Assembly: GCA_965222005.1 (NCBI GenBank)
Contig: OZ244935.1
Span: 3,658,001 to 3,722,000, forward strand
Source: CBDCTM01 sp965222005
Lineage (GTDB): Bacteria > Bacteroidota > Bacteroidia > Chitinophagales > Saprospiraceae
Direction of reading: 5' to 3'
Length of the DNA: 64,000 bases
Numbering within the stretch: position 1 is the first letter of the stretch; every line of letters starts with the position of its first letter. The translations under genes and the position numbers were made by a program. This document shows positions 55,240 through 64,000 of this stretch, in pieces. The notes under the pieces were generated by a model. That model was not told the DNA's origin and did not search any database. It saw only the letters and a list, made by a program, of their open reading frames with translations.

Positions 55240-55277
55240 TTTTATTAGAAATTTGTATTAACGTTAGTGTTAATTTC

Positions 55278-55321
55278 AGCGAGTCTGCCTTTTTGAATTA
55301 ATTCAAAAAGGCAGACTCGCT
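55278..55321. terminator. Perfect 44-bp palindrome between T9SS genes
   Basis: AGCGAGTCTGCCTTTTTGAA followed by TTAA and the exact complement. Dyad symmetric with no mismatch. Internal T runs allow it to act as a terminator in either direction. The homologous site at 61690-61733 has three mismatches on one side. Confidence 0.65.
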
Positions 55322-55336
55322 TTGAAATGACATAGT

Positions 55337-58070
55337 TTATTTAACAATAATTTTCTGGGATTGTATGACATTACCGTCTTTCATAAGAACGCAGAAATAC
55401 ACACCTCTTTCACGTAATTCTATTTTGATATTGTTTAACGGTACATCTGCTTGTAATTTCCTTTTTTGGATTGTTTGTCCGGATAGATCATATATAGTAA
55501 TATAATCTCCTACATTGTTTGGCGGTAAAATGATTTCGAACTTTCCTGAATTTGGATTAGGGTGAATTTGGATAGAGGAATCATTGCTGAAGTTATCTTC
55601 TCTAAATTGAGGCTCTCCTTCTACAATTTCTTCACCAAATGAAGTTGGAAGGGGATAGCAATTGGGTGCATCATCATTATAGTGAGATTTGCTACAGTAG
55701 GACAAAAGACCCCGAGCATGGTATACGGCAAGTCCTCCAAGTTTGGGACATTGATTGGCGATTTCTATTAGATCATTTTGCTGTTGTTCAGTAAATATTC
55801 GATTTTGGTTTAATTCCGCTTGCAAATAAATTGAGTAAACTATTTTTTGATTCTTTTCCCAAATTGAATCTGGCATGATGCCCGAATTTAGTGAAAGTGC
55901 CTGGGTGAAATATGAGTTTTTCAGCTCATTGTATTGGGTTTGTAAACTTGTAATAAAAGAGTCGATTGAAATAATAGAATTTAATAAATTATATTTTGCT
56001 GTTTTTCCTTGATTATAAGTAATAGAGTCAGTCGTTGTATTTAATATTGAATCTATAATAATTAGGCTATCAGTATATATTTGATGGTTTTGTTGCTGTA
56101 AAATTAATTGTGCATTAATATTACTGTCAATTGACATTCCTTTTTTGATGAGTTCATTTACTTCATAAAAATTTTTAATATTACTATTACTGTGTGAATT
56201 CATGAAAGACTCATATTCCGAAATATCATTAACCCAATTTTGATTTCTAGCCAGCGTAGAGTATAAGAACCTTTCAGCTTCCCAAATTGTACTTGGTGTG
56301 GAAAGATAATTTTTTATCGATCCGTTAGCAATAGTTTTATAAATTTCATTTTCACTACCATTTTCTAATTGAACAATACAGCCAATTGATGGTGTAGTAG
56401 ATAGATCGGAAGTAAACCATTCATCATTATCATCTGGATAAATACGTGAAGGATGATAATCTGAATGATAAGTATAAAATGGTGGAGGATTTGGGTTTTC
56501 AATAGATTGATCGGTGTTTACTACGAATACTGATAATGGAGCCAATTCTTTTGGGCTACATTGAGCGAACCGATTGGGAAATAAATTTTCAAATTTATTC
56601 AAGAATTTATTCCCCTTAGTAGTTGTATTAGATGGTGGATCAATATAGCTTTGTGAGCCAATAATACTATTGCTAAGCTCAAGTTGGATGGAGCCTCCAA
56701 TAAAAGTATTACCAATTAAATCTGTTCCTAAATTTGATAAAGTACTTAAAAAGCTTATAGATGAATTGCCAATAGTATTTTCGCAGAAAATTGTATTTTG
56801 AAAATTAGTTACGTGTATACCAGCACGGAATTCTCTTGTGAAAAGAAAGTTGTAGTTTACGGGAAAATCATTTCCTGAAACATTGTTGTTTATTCCAGCA
56901 CTTCCTACTAATCGAATTCCTCTTCCCTGACCATTACTTTCTATCCCTCTGAAAATATTTTCATAAATGGATAGGTTATTTTTATCACCACCACTGCACA
57001 ATATAGCACTGGGCTCATCTCCAGTTAACGAAGATAAATCAGTAAATTCAAAGGTATTGTTGAAAATTTCAGTTGTACTTTCATCGTGAAACATCCCATC
57101 TAATAAAATGCAACTTGATCCGTGCATCCTAAATATAAATATATTGTCATATACGAATATTTTTGTTCCGCCTTCTACTGCACCTCCATAAAGCTGAATA
57201 CCGTCGATTAAACGATTTTCCTGTTCAAAATTTACATGAAAGGTGTTTCCATAGATTTTAGTTCGACTATTTGGTAAAAAACTAGAAATAACTATTCCCT
57301 GATAATGGTTAGGTAATGTTCCGGAGTTCCAGCCTAAATCTTCATTGTATTCAAAATTGCAATCTGTAATATCCACAGTGTTTGCATTCTCCACATATAT
57401 AGCTTTTCTTGCGCAGTTAGAGAAGTTACTTTCCTCTAGAGTTAAAGAACCAGTTTCGATGAAAATTCCGCTAAAACCAGCATTTTCAAATATGAAGTTT
57501 CTACCTATAACATGAGAAAAAGTACCTGTTGCACGTATTCCATAGTGTAAGTATTTTGTAAACACGTTAAACTCATTTGGATTTGCAGTAGCTATAGGAT
57601 TCAAAGCTACAGGGACATTTATAGTTTCTAAACCAGCAAATGTGGTGTTTGATGTAGCTCCTTGATTGAGTGGAGCATTACAACTAAAAGTATTTCCCAA
57701 AAATGAGAATATTACAGGTGGGTGCGGTGAAAAGGGTGAAACTTCCAGTTTTATCCCAACATAATCTCGGTTAAAAGTAGTGTTCTCAACTTCCAATGTA
57801 GAATAAGCAGCATTTGAATATATCGCATTTACAGCATCTTCAATAACAGTGTTTTCTTCTGTTCTTATAGAAGAATAATTACCCATAATTATTCCTTGCC
57901 ATAGACCGTCGCATGAAAATAGCTTTGAGTCACTTATTTCCAGATGGGTTTGAGGCTGCATAATAATTGATACTCCTGGATCAATCTTTACAGTTGCATA
58001 GTCAATTAAAAAATTGTCATCTATGACGAAATCACCAATGATATGAATCTGCTTGGAAGGCAAAGGATTT
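55337..58070 (-). CDS. T9SS-secreted right-handed beta-helix protein, 3' part split by ISKra4
   Basis: The native frame resumes at NPLPSKQIHIIGDFVIDDN after the IS (an ORF with a start in IS sequence runs to 58078). Parallel beta-helix repeats fill about 10-480 (NAVDITDCNFEYN-like units, IFNNTFEF, SIYENIFRGIE), then a coiled/helical stretch, then a T9SS type A tail (IQIHPNPNSGKFEIILPPN to RGVYFCVLMKDG). With the fragment at 59704-59924 the original protein was 984 residues. It resembles pectate-lyase-fold surface proteins; no enzymatic residues identified. Confidence 0.7.
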
Positions 58071-59694
58071 GAGTGCATGACAAATTAGGGGTTTTGCATT
58101 TAAGCAGCTAATCGGACTAAATTTACTTTTCGTTCCCTTAGTCTGACGAATTGTATAAAATCTTCGATGTCTCCGTTTTGTTTTACAGCTCTAAGGTCAA
58201 GCATGTTTTGCGCCCCCTTGGATGACCATCTCATACCGCTTTGCTCCATTCTATTTTTGACCAAATGCTTACAAGTAGACTCTGCCAGAGCTGAACTGAT
58301 TGGATACCCCTTTTTCAAAAAATCAGCGTAATTCATTTTGTGTTTATGGTTAGTCAAATAGGTGATTGCCTTATTTAACTGCTTCTTTTTGTTTGTCGAT
58401 AATTCTGTTTTGTCTCTATTCAACACAAGGTCTTTTATTACCTTTTCAGTTCCTCCTTCCAATATATCTTTTAACACCCCTCTGACCCAGCTTGTTCTCA
58501 ACTTAGAACTTTCTCCAAATATGGCATTGGCACAATCCCAAACGTATTCGCTTACATGGACTATGTCTAAAATGATTCCATCAAATTGACCTTCCAGATT
58601 ATTCTTCTTTATGCTTGCCAGTATTTTATCTTCCAAGCCTATTCCGGCATCTATGGGGATGACGAATCGACTTTGGGAGTTGGTCATTTTTGATTTTAAA
58701 TCTTCTATCCCATAATCTATTGCCTTTTGCTGATTGGCTAAAAATGCTCTACGGTGAATTTTAGTGTGCATCTTATTTTCCGTTTTCTTTTGTTGTGTTG
58801 ATGCTGGTTCGTCCTCTTGAGCAGCTTCTTTTTGCACTCCCATCAAGCCATCCAATATCTGGTCGGCAGTCCTTTGTTGAGGCGTAAAAACAGAGGTAAC
58901 TGACACTGTCGCACTTTGTTTCTTACCCTTTTTCTCCCCTTTGCTTAGCCGCTTTTTGGGATTGGCCTCCTTTTGTTGTACTGCCTTTATCTTCGGCAAT
59001 CCTTTACCATCAAAGGTAGTGCTAAAAAACAACGCTTCATCTTCTTGAGCTTCTTCTCGCTCCAACTCATAGTACTGATCAACGTACTCGCCCAAATGAT
59101 TGACATTTCTCTCCGAAGATTTTCCACTCAGATTCAAACCTAATAATTTATTCACTATCACTACGCTTTCTTTGTAACTCCCCTGGGTAGCACTTCCCCC
59201 TACCAACTCTTGTAGATTGTACGACCAATAACAACCCTTGGGCAACTGCAAATAATCGTCTATTTTATAAAATTGACCGCGTTGAGTACTCAAATACGAT
59301 GGACGATGGATTTGTATCAGACCAAACAAACTGAGGTAGTTCCGCTTCTTTGTCCCTTTACTCCTGTAGCTCTCTCCTGATTCCAAAATCGGGAGATATT
59401 CCTCAACCTTTTTTAACTTTTGCTTGATTATGTAGTTCAATAGCAACAGTCCCAGCTTCAGCAATTCACTTAGTAGGCTTAGTTCTATTTTATCAATCCC
59501 TACATCCTGCTCTACATATTCATCACTTAGGTCAACCAATCTTCCGATTTCTTCTTCTATTTTTTGTATTAGTACTTTTTTGTCCATACCTTGAATTAGA
59601 GTTTGAGGGTCAGTAAATCTATTTTCTAACTTAAATTTACTAAATTCCTTCAAACTCTTCTCATTTTAGGATTCCTCCAATTTGTCTCGCACTC
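58071..59694 (-). mobile_element. ISKra4-family element with 9-bp target duplication
   Basis: 1624 bp. Ends GAGTGCATGACAAATTAGGG (left) and the complement of GAGTGCGAGACAAATTGGAG (right). AAAGGATTT is repeated at 58062-58070 and 59695-59703. Removing the IS and one repeat restores an open frame through INPLPSKQI. Confidence 0.88.
58100..59653 (-). CDS. ISKra4-family transposase
   Basis: 517 residues. The C-terminal hallmark KNRMEQSGMRWSSKGAQNML followed by LRAVKQNGD is typical of ISKra4 transposases. Catalytic-type motifs: TTFDGKGLPK, FVIPIDAGIGLEDKI, IILDIVHVSEYVWDCANAIFG. A low-complexity stretch rich in Lys, Gln and Glu lies at about 225-300. Appears intact. Confidence 0.85.
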   Translation of the reverse strand: MKEFSKFKLENRFTDPQTLIQGMDKKVLIQKIEEEIGRLVDLSDEYVEQDVGIDKIELSLLSELLKLGLLLLNYIIKQKLKKVEEYLPILESGESYRSKGTKKRNYLSLFGLIQIHRPSYLSTQRGQFYKIDDYLQLPKGCYWSYNLQELVGGSATQGSYKESVVIVNKLLGLNLSGKSSERNVNHLGEYVDQYYELEREEAQEDEALFFSTTFDGKGLPKIKAVQQKEANPKKRLSKGEKKGKKQSATVSVTSVFTPQQRTADQILDGLMGVQKEAAQEDEPASTQQKKTENKMHTKIHRRAFLANQQKAIDYGIEDLKSKMTNSQSRFVIPIDAGIGLEDKILASIKKNNLEGQFDGIILDIVHVSEYVWDCANAIFGESSKLRTSWVRGVLKDILEGGTEKVIKDLVLNRDKTELSTNKKKQLNKAITYLTNHKHKMNYADFLKKGYPISSALAESTCKHLVKNRMEQSGMRWSSKGAQNMLDLRAVKQNGDIEDFIQFVRLRERKVNLVRLAA

Positions 59695-59924
59695 AAAGGA
59701 TTTATTTGCGAAGAGGAAGTTACAGGAGTTCCATCACCTATATATAAATCATATGTTATTTGACCCAGTTCTTCGCAAAGTGTTGATTGTGGGATGTCTT
59801 CAAATGTTAAGCTATCATCAATACAAAATTCGGTTTTAAATCCTTGGCCAAAACTAAGTTGGCAAGCATACAGTAGGAGTGAAATAATTGAAAAGGCAAT
59901 TTGTGTGTTAAACAAGTTTTTCAT
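59661..59924 (-). CDS. 5' fragment of the ISKra4-split beta-helix gene
   Basis: ORF of 87 codons; residues 1 to about 76 are native (MKNLFNTQIAFSIISLLLYA signal, then TEFCIDDSLTFEDIPQSTLCEELGQ and SSSQINPL), the rest is IS sequence. It supplies the export signal that the 3' part now lacks, so the pair is probably inactive. Confidence 0.75.
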   Translation of the reverse strand: MKNLFNTQIAFSIISLLLYACQLSFGQGFKTEFCIDDSLTFEDIPQSTLCEELGQITYDLYIGDGTPVTSSSQINPLSARQIGGILK

Positions 59925-60063
59925 GATGTGTTTTTTTGATAAAAATTGAGTAGTGAATATATTCTAATCGAGAAAAATATCATGATTTAATCGGAGAGTT
60001 TTAATATTAAAGCTAGGGTGCAAAATACAAATTTTTCATATTTACTAATTTTTTCTTTTTTTT

Positions 60064-60134
60064 CCGCAGAACGGTCTGTGCAAACGCAGTAGCGGCGCAT
60101 AGCCGCTATTGTCGTTTTGCACTTTGTTCTGCGC
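60064..60134 (-). other. attC S55, short class
   Basis: AAC 60070-60072, GTT 60125-60127. Same core as S54, including GTTCTGCGCA; this marks the two large cassettes as sisters. Confidence 0.87.
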
Positions 60135-60145
60135 ATAATAATAAG

Positions 60146-61651
60146 TCAATTTATTATGATTTTGCCACATTCAAATAAATACTCTTCACATGTAACTGAA
60201 TAAAAATAGACACCTCGTGGAATTCGTTGAATATCTATATGATAATTAGAAGTTTGTCTTTTTATATCAGCAGAATATATTACTTGATTGTTGAAATTAT
60301 AAATTACCAAATTGCAATCCCAATTACTTGAATTTTGTATGTTTAAGTAGTGTGAAGCTGGATTTGGATATATTAAGAAAAATGGATGTTCATTTAGCTC
60401 TGTTGAATTACTAACGACAGTGGTGTCACATTCATTTTGACTAGCTTCTAACGCATAATTGGGAATGTTTGGAATACTTAGGTAGTTTGGAATAAATAAG
60501 TCCACTTCATGTTGTAATACATTGCAGTTGATACCAGGTTTATCAGGAAATTCAATTACATGCAAGTTATAAGTACTAGTACTGCTCGAAACGTAAATTT
60601 TACCATCTGGTGCTAATTGGGCATAACTAAAATAAGTAGATTGAGGATTCTGAAAACCATCATATTCTGCTACCAAAATTTGACTGCTTTGTATATTGTT
60701 GCTGTTAGTTAAATCAAATTGATAAACTTTAGTTTTATTAAAAGTATATAGATATTGTGAATTAGGAGATATCGATACACCTACAATTTTTCCAGTATCT
60801 TGCAAGAAAGGTATTTCTTCAATAAAAGACAATAAACCGGTGCATCTATTGAATTTAAATATATTTAATCCACTATGTGCATGAACTCTGACATAGTATT
60901 CCCCGTTGTTTGAAAAAGTAGCCTGCCCTGCAATGTCCAACCAGTTCCATATATGACCAGCACATTGTTTTCCTTTATTCTGAATTCCTTGTGAAGTTAT
61001 TAAGAGTTTGTAATAGCAATTTGATAAATATTCAGGAACTAATATCCACCAATCAACTCCATTACTGTGTTTTGTAGCCTGCAGATACTGTCCTGATAAT
61101 GTATCCTGAAGGATAATTGTACTTTTTTCCACAACTGCTCCCAGTCCATTATCTTCAGTCATATCAATGATTGAAAAAGTCAGCTCAGTTGGTAGAATAT
61201 TTCCTAAAGTATTTGTAATATATATTCCTTGGTGGTTATTATACTGGATTAAATAATAAGTTTCGTTATTGCCAGGAGTTGGAATAATAATCTGGCTTTG
61301 GAGAAAAGGACTCCCTGAAAGACCATTTTCACAGTAAATATCTTGAACAACTCCATACAAGATGCTATCCCCATTTAACATTTTGAGATTCTCTATATTT
61401 GAGATGTAGCAGCCATTGCTATAAAATAGTAAGTTTCCATCGATATCACTAATACTTACATTAGCTCCAGGCATATCCATATATTTTTCTATTTCATATA
61501 ACTTTAGTGTATCGTTCGAGAAATTTAATATCGTTCCTTTATGATTTTGATCATTAACTCCAAGTACCCAGTTTGAACCTTGAATATTTTGTGAATTGAT
61601 AATATTGTAGATAGAAATGATCGCAATAAAAAATAATATTGATTTTTTCAT
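60146..61651 (-). CDS. T9SS-secreted beta-propeller-like protein, copy 2
   Basis: 501 residues, close paralogue of 53740-55239 with scattered changes throughout and two extra residues (ENGLSGSP for ENGGSP). Same signal peptide and T9SS tail (FFLIYPNPASHYLNI). The upstream 20 nt and the attC are conserved with copy 1, so whole cassettes were duplicated and then diverged. Confidence 0.8.
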   Translation of the reverse strand: MKKSILFFIAIISIYNIINSQNIQGSNWVLGVNDQNHKGTILNFSNDTLKLYEIEKYMDMPGANVSISDIDGNLLFYSNGCYISNIENLKMLNGDSILYGVVQDIYCENGLSGSPFLQSQIIIPTPGNNETYYLIQYNNHQGIYITNTLGNILPTELTFSIIDMTEDNGLGAVVEKSTIILQDTLSGQYLQATKHSNGVDWWILVPEYLSNCYYKLLITSQGIQNKGKQCAGHIWNWLDIAGQATFSNNGEYYVRVHAHSGLNIFKFNRCTGLLSFIEEIPFLQDTGKIVGVSISPNSQYLYTFNKTKVYQFDLTNSNNIQSSQILVAEYDGFQNPQSTYFSYAQLAPDGKIYVSSSTSTYNLHVIEFPDKPGINCNVLQHEVDLFIPNYLSIPNIPNYALEASQNECDTTVVSNSTELNEHPFFLIYPNPASHYLNIQNSSNWDCNLVIYNFNNQVIYSADIKRQTSNYHIDIQRIPRGVYFYSVTCEEYLFECGKIIIN

Positions 61652-61689
61652 TTTTATTAGAAATTTGTATTAGCGTTAGTGTTAATTTC

Positions 61690-61733
61690 AGCGAGTCCGC
61701 TTTCTTGAATTAATTCAAAAAGGCAGACTCGCT
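61690..61733. terminator. Diverged copy of the 44-bp palindrome
   Basis: AGCGAGTCCGCTTTCTTGAA versus an unchanged right arm: three mismatches in the stem, still able to pair. Confidence 0.55.
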
Positions 61734-61748
61734 TTGAAATGACATAGT

Positions 61749-64000
61749 TTATTTAATAATAATTTTCTGAGATTGTATGACATTACCATCTTTTATGAGA
61801 ACGCAGAAATACACACCTCTTTCACGTAATTCTATTTTGATTTCATTTGACGGTATATCTGTTTGTAATTTCCTTTTTTGGATTGTTTGTCCGGATAGAT
61901 CATATATAGCAATATAATCTCCTTCATTGTTTGGCGGTAAAAGGATATCGAACTTTCCTGAATTTGGATTAGGGTGAATTTGGATAGAGGAATCATTGCT
62001 GAAGTTATCTTCTCTAAATTGAGGCTCTTCTTCTACAATTTCTTCACCAAATAAGGCTGGAAGGGGATAGCAACTAGGTGCATCATCATTATAGTGAGAT
62101 TTGCTACAATAGGGCAAAAGACCCCGAGCATGGTATACGGCAAGTCCTCCAAGTTTGGGACATTGATTAGCGATTTCTATTAGATCATTTTGCTGTTGTT
62201 CAGTAAATATTCGATTTTGGTTTAATTCCGCTTGCAAATAAATTGAGTAAACTGTTTTTTGATTCTTTTCCCAAATTGAATCTGGCATGATGCCCGAATT
62301 TAGTGAAAGTGCCTGGGTGAAATATGAGTTTTTCAGCTCATTGTATTGGGTTTGTAAACTTGTAATAAAAGAGTCGATTGAAATAATAGAATTTAATAAA
62401 TTATATTTTGCTGTTTTTCCTTGATTATAAGTAATAGAGTCAGTCGTTGTATTTAATATTGAATCGATAACAATTAGGCTATCAGTGCATATTTGAAGAT
62501 TTTGTTGTTGTAATACTAATTGTGTATTAATGCTACTATCAATTGACATTCCTTTTTTAATAAATTCATTTACTTCATAGAAATTTTTGATATTACTATT
62601 GGTATGTGAATTCATGAAAACTTCATATTCCGGAATTTCATTTATCCAATTTTGATGTTTAGCCAGTGTAGAGTATAAGAATCTTTCAGCTTCCCAAATT
62701 GTACTTGGTGTGGAAAGATAATTTTTTATCGATCCATTAGCAATAGCCTTATAAGTTTTATTTTCGCTTCCATTTTCTAATTGAACAATACATCCAATTG
62801 ATGGTGTAGCATTTAGATCGGGTATAATAAACCATTCATCATTATCATCTGGATAAATGCGAGAAGGATGAAAATCTGAATGATAAGTATAATATGGTGG
62901 AGGGGTTGGATTCTCAATAGATTGATTGGTGTGTGGCAGGAATTTTGATAATGGAGCCAATCCTTCTGTACATTGAGCGAAACGAGTGGGGAATAAAAAT
63001 TCATATTTATTCAGAAATTTATTCCCTTTAGTAGTAGTGTTAAATGGAGGATCAATATAAGTTTGTGGTCCAATTATACTTTCGCTAAGTTGAAGTTGAA
63101 TACCACCTCCGATGAAAGTATTCCCAATCAAATCAGTTCTTAAGTTTAAGCCAGTACTCAAAAAACCTAGTGATGAATTGCCAATCGTGTTTTCACAGAA
63201 AACAGTATTTTGAAAACTAATTATGTGTATGCCTGAATAAAATTCTTGTGAGAAGAGGAAGTTATAGTTTACAGGGAAGTGATTGTCCGAAACATTATTG
63301 TTTGTACCACTACTTCCTTCTAACCGAATTCCTCTTCCTTGAAGATTACTTTCAATTCCTCTAAATGTGTTTCCATAAATTGAAAAATTATTTTTGTCAC
63401 CACCACTACATAGTAAAGCACTTGGTCCATTTCCAGTGAGAGGAGATAAATCAGTAAAGTTAAATTGATTATTAAATATTTCAGTTTTACTTCCATCATT
63501 GAACGTTCCATCTAGTAAAATACAACTAGAGCCGTACATTCTGAAATGGAAATTATTACCAAATACATAAATTTCAGTCCCATTTCCAACTGAACCTCCA
63601 TCAAGTTGGATACCATCGATTAAACGATTTTCCTGTTCAAAATTTACATGAAAGTTGTTTTCAAAGGTTCTGATTCGACTATTTGGTGAAAAACTAGAAA
63701 TAACTATTCCCTGATAATGGTTAGGTAATGTTCCGGAGTTCCACCCTAAATCTTCATTATATTCAAAATTGCAACTTGTAATATCAACAGTGTTTGCATT
63801 CTCTATATTTATTGCTTGTCTTGCGCAATTATCGAAGTTACTTTCTCTCAGGGTTAAAGAACCTGTTTCGATGAAAATTCCGTTAAACCCCATATCTTCA
63901 AAAGTGAAGTTTCTACCTATGACATGAGAAAAAGTACCTGTTGCACGTATTCCATAGTGTAAGTATTTTGTAAACACGTTAAACTCATTTGGATTTGAGG
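61749..64000 (-). CDS. T9SS-secreted beta-helix protein, copy 2, 5' end beyond window
   Basis: At least 750 residues, open to the right edge (SNPNEFNVFTKYLHYGIRA). Paralogue of the ISKra4-split gene, with no IS in the visible part; beta-helix repeats, helical linker (IDSFITSLQTQYNELKNSYF identical to copy 1) and T9SS tail (IQIHPNPNSGKFDILLPPN). If the start beyond the window is intact, this is the working copy. Confidence 0.75.
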   Translation of the reverse strand, partial: SNPNEFNVFTKYLHYGIRATGTFSHVIGRNFTFEDMGFNGIFIETGSLTLRESNFDNCARQAINIENANTVDITSCNFEYNEDLGWNSGTLPNHYQGIVISSFSPNSRIRTFENNFHVNFEQENRLIDGIQLDGGSVGNGTEIYVFGNNFHFRMYGSSCILLDGTFNDGSKTEIFNNQFNFTDLSPLTGNGPSALLCSGGDKNNFSIYGNTFRGIESNLQGRGIRLEGSSGTNNNVSDNHFPVNYNFLFSQEFYSGIHIISFQNTVFCENTIGNSSLGFLSTGLNLRTDLIGNTFIGGGIQLQLSESIIGPQTYIDPPFNTTTKGNKFLNKYEFLFPTRFAQCTEGLAPLSKFLPHTNQSIENPTPPPYYTYHSDFHPSRIYPDDNDEWFIIPDLNATPSIGCIVQLENGSENKTYKAIANGSIKNYLSTPSTIWEAERFLYSTLAKHQNWINEIPEYEVFMNSHTNSNIKNFYEVNEFIKKGMSIDSSINTQLVLQQQNLQICTDSLIVIDSILNTTTDSITYNQGKTAKYNLLNSIISIDSFITSLQTQYNELKNSYFTQALSLNSGIMPDSIWEKNQKTVYSIYLQAELNQNRIFTEQQQNDLIEIANQCPKLGGLAVYHARGLLPYCSKSHYNDDAPSCYPLPALFGEEIVEEEPQFREDNFSNDSSIQIHPNPNSGKFDILLPPNNEGDYIAIYDLSGQTIQKRKLQTDIPSNEIKIELRERGVYFCVLIKDGNVIQSQKIIIK

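Larger units (their letters stand above)
1..64000 (-). mobile_element. Integron gene-cassette array (CALIN-like), 55 attC sites
   Basis: The whole window consists of cassettes separated by imperfect palindromes of about 70-135 nt bounded by AAC and GTT. Ends pair across each cassette rather than across each site, as expected of units excised and inserted as circles at GTT. Read on the minus strand, sites begin AACAAAGCG or similar, which resembles the start of Vibrio VCR attC sites (AACAAACGCC, known). Genes run right to left. No integrase gene is present, so attI should lie to the right if it exists. The array is the inference; the repeats and end pairing are seen directly. Confidence 0.88.

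Noticed and set aside
1..64000. CRISPR array, because of many similar palindromic repeats
   Set aside because: Repeats are 70-135 nt, variable in the middle, spaced 0.4-6 kb and flanked by cassette-specific paired ends. There are no short regular spacers and no cas genes.
1..64000. Ordinary REP/ERIC-type or MITE repeats
   Set aside because: End pairing across the intervening gene or segment rather than across the repeat, uniform orientation and linkage of repeat type to the right-hand segment fit cassettes, not independently inserted repeats.
1..64000. tRNA, rRNA or other standard RNA genes
   Set aside because: No recognisable tRNA arm patterns, rRNA segments or known riboswitch cores were found by reading.

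Overview
This 64 kb window is an array of integron gene cassettes from an AT-rich Bacteroidota-type genome. I count 55 attC-like sites separating 56 cassettes, two of them cut by the window edges. The Bacteroidota assignment rests on type IX secretion (T9SS) C-terminal sorting domains, a TTG-N20-TAnnTTTG promoter and many signal peptides and lipoboxes of that type. No integron integrase is visible, so within this window the array is a cluster of attC sites lacking an integrase (CALIN-like). Nearly all genes are on the minus strand, with their 3' ends against their own attC. An integrase platform, if there is one, should lie beyond the right edge.

Every site has the same build on the + strand: AAC, 5 nt, arm L, variable stem, arm L', 3 nt, GTT. 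The decisive evidence is at the cassette ends. The bases just outside GTT at one site are complementary to the bases just outside AAC at the NEXT site to the right, usually over 8-10 bp. Examples are GTTATAGCCA at 6970 with TGGCTATAAC at 9365, and GTTCGCTGCC at 24425 with GGCAGCGAAC at 27088. Each segment between sites is therefore a former circle closed at GTT/AAC. These end sequences are private to each cassette and often break the textbook GTTRRRY rule.

Twenty cassettes carry recognisable genes. They include an EAD11-like membrane protein (748-1491), a BNR-repeat secreted protein (4053-6878), a lipoprotein toxin with a downstream partner (6984-9269), a symporter operon (9419-12274), and a HEPN protein broken by IS66 (12954-15673). 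Others are a SEC-C-associated-type hypothetical (17671-18549), an envelope operon (24439-27036), a three-gene membrane/SNase operon (27172-29235), a WG-repeat protein, a GNAT/DUF1778 toxin-antitoxin pair, DUF1877, a four-TM protein, a DUF6155 plus CcbP-like pair, several lipoproteins and beta-barrels, and two very large sister cassettes with T9SS-tagged proteins (53721 to the right edge).

The other 36 cassettes are about 430-665 bp long and have no convincing conventional gene. They fall into five repeated families, A (10 copies), B (5), C (6), D (9) and E (5), plus one singleton, F. The families are unrelated over most of their length but share a box AAGCGGGyNGG in the same orientation. B and E contain a conserved small ORF. 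A and D contain a minus-strand ORF that ends inside the attC. These cassettes sit between most coding cassettes.

Five insertion sequences have entered the array: IS481-like, IS66, ISAzo13, IS110 and ISKra4. There is also a transposase-less IS110 relative. IS66, ISAzo13 and ISKra4 each split a cassette gene, and the target duplications (8, 3 and 9 bp) allow the original genes to be rebuilt.
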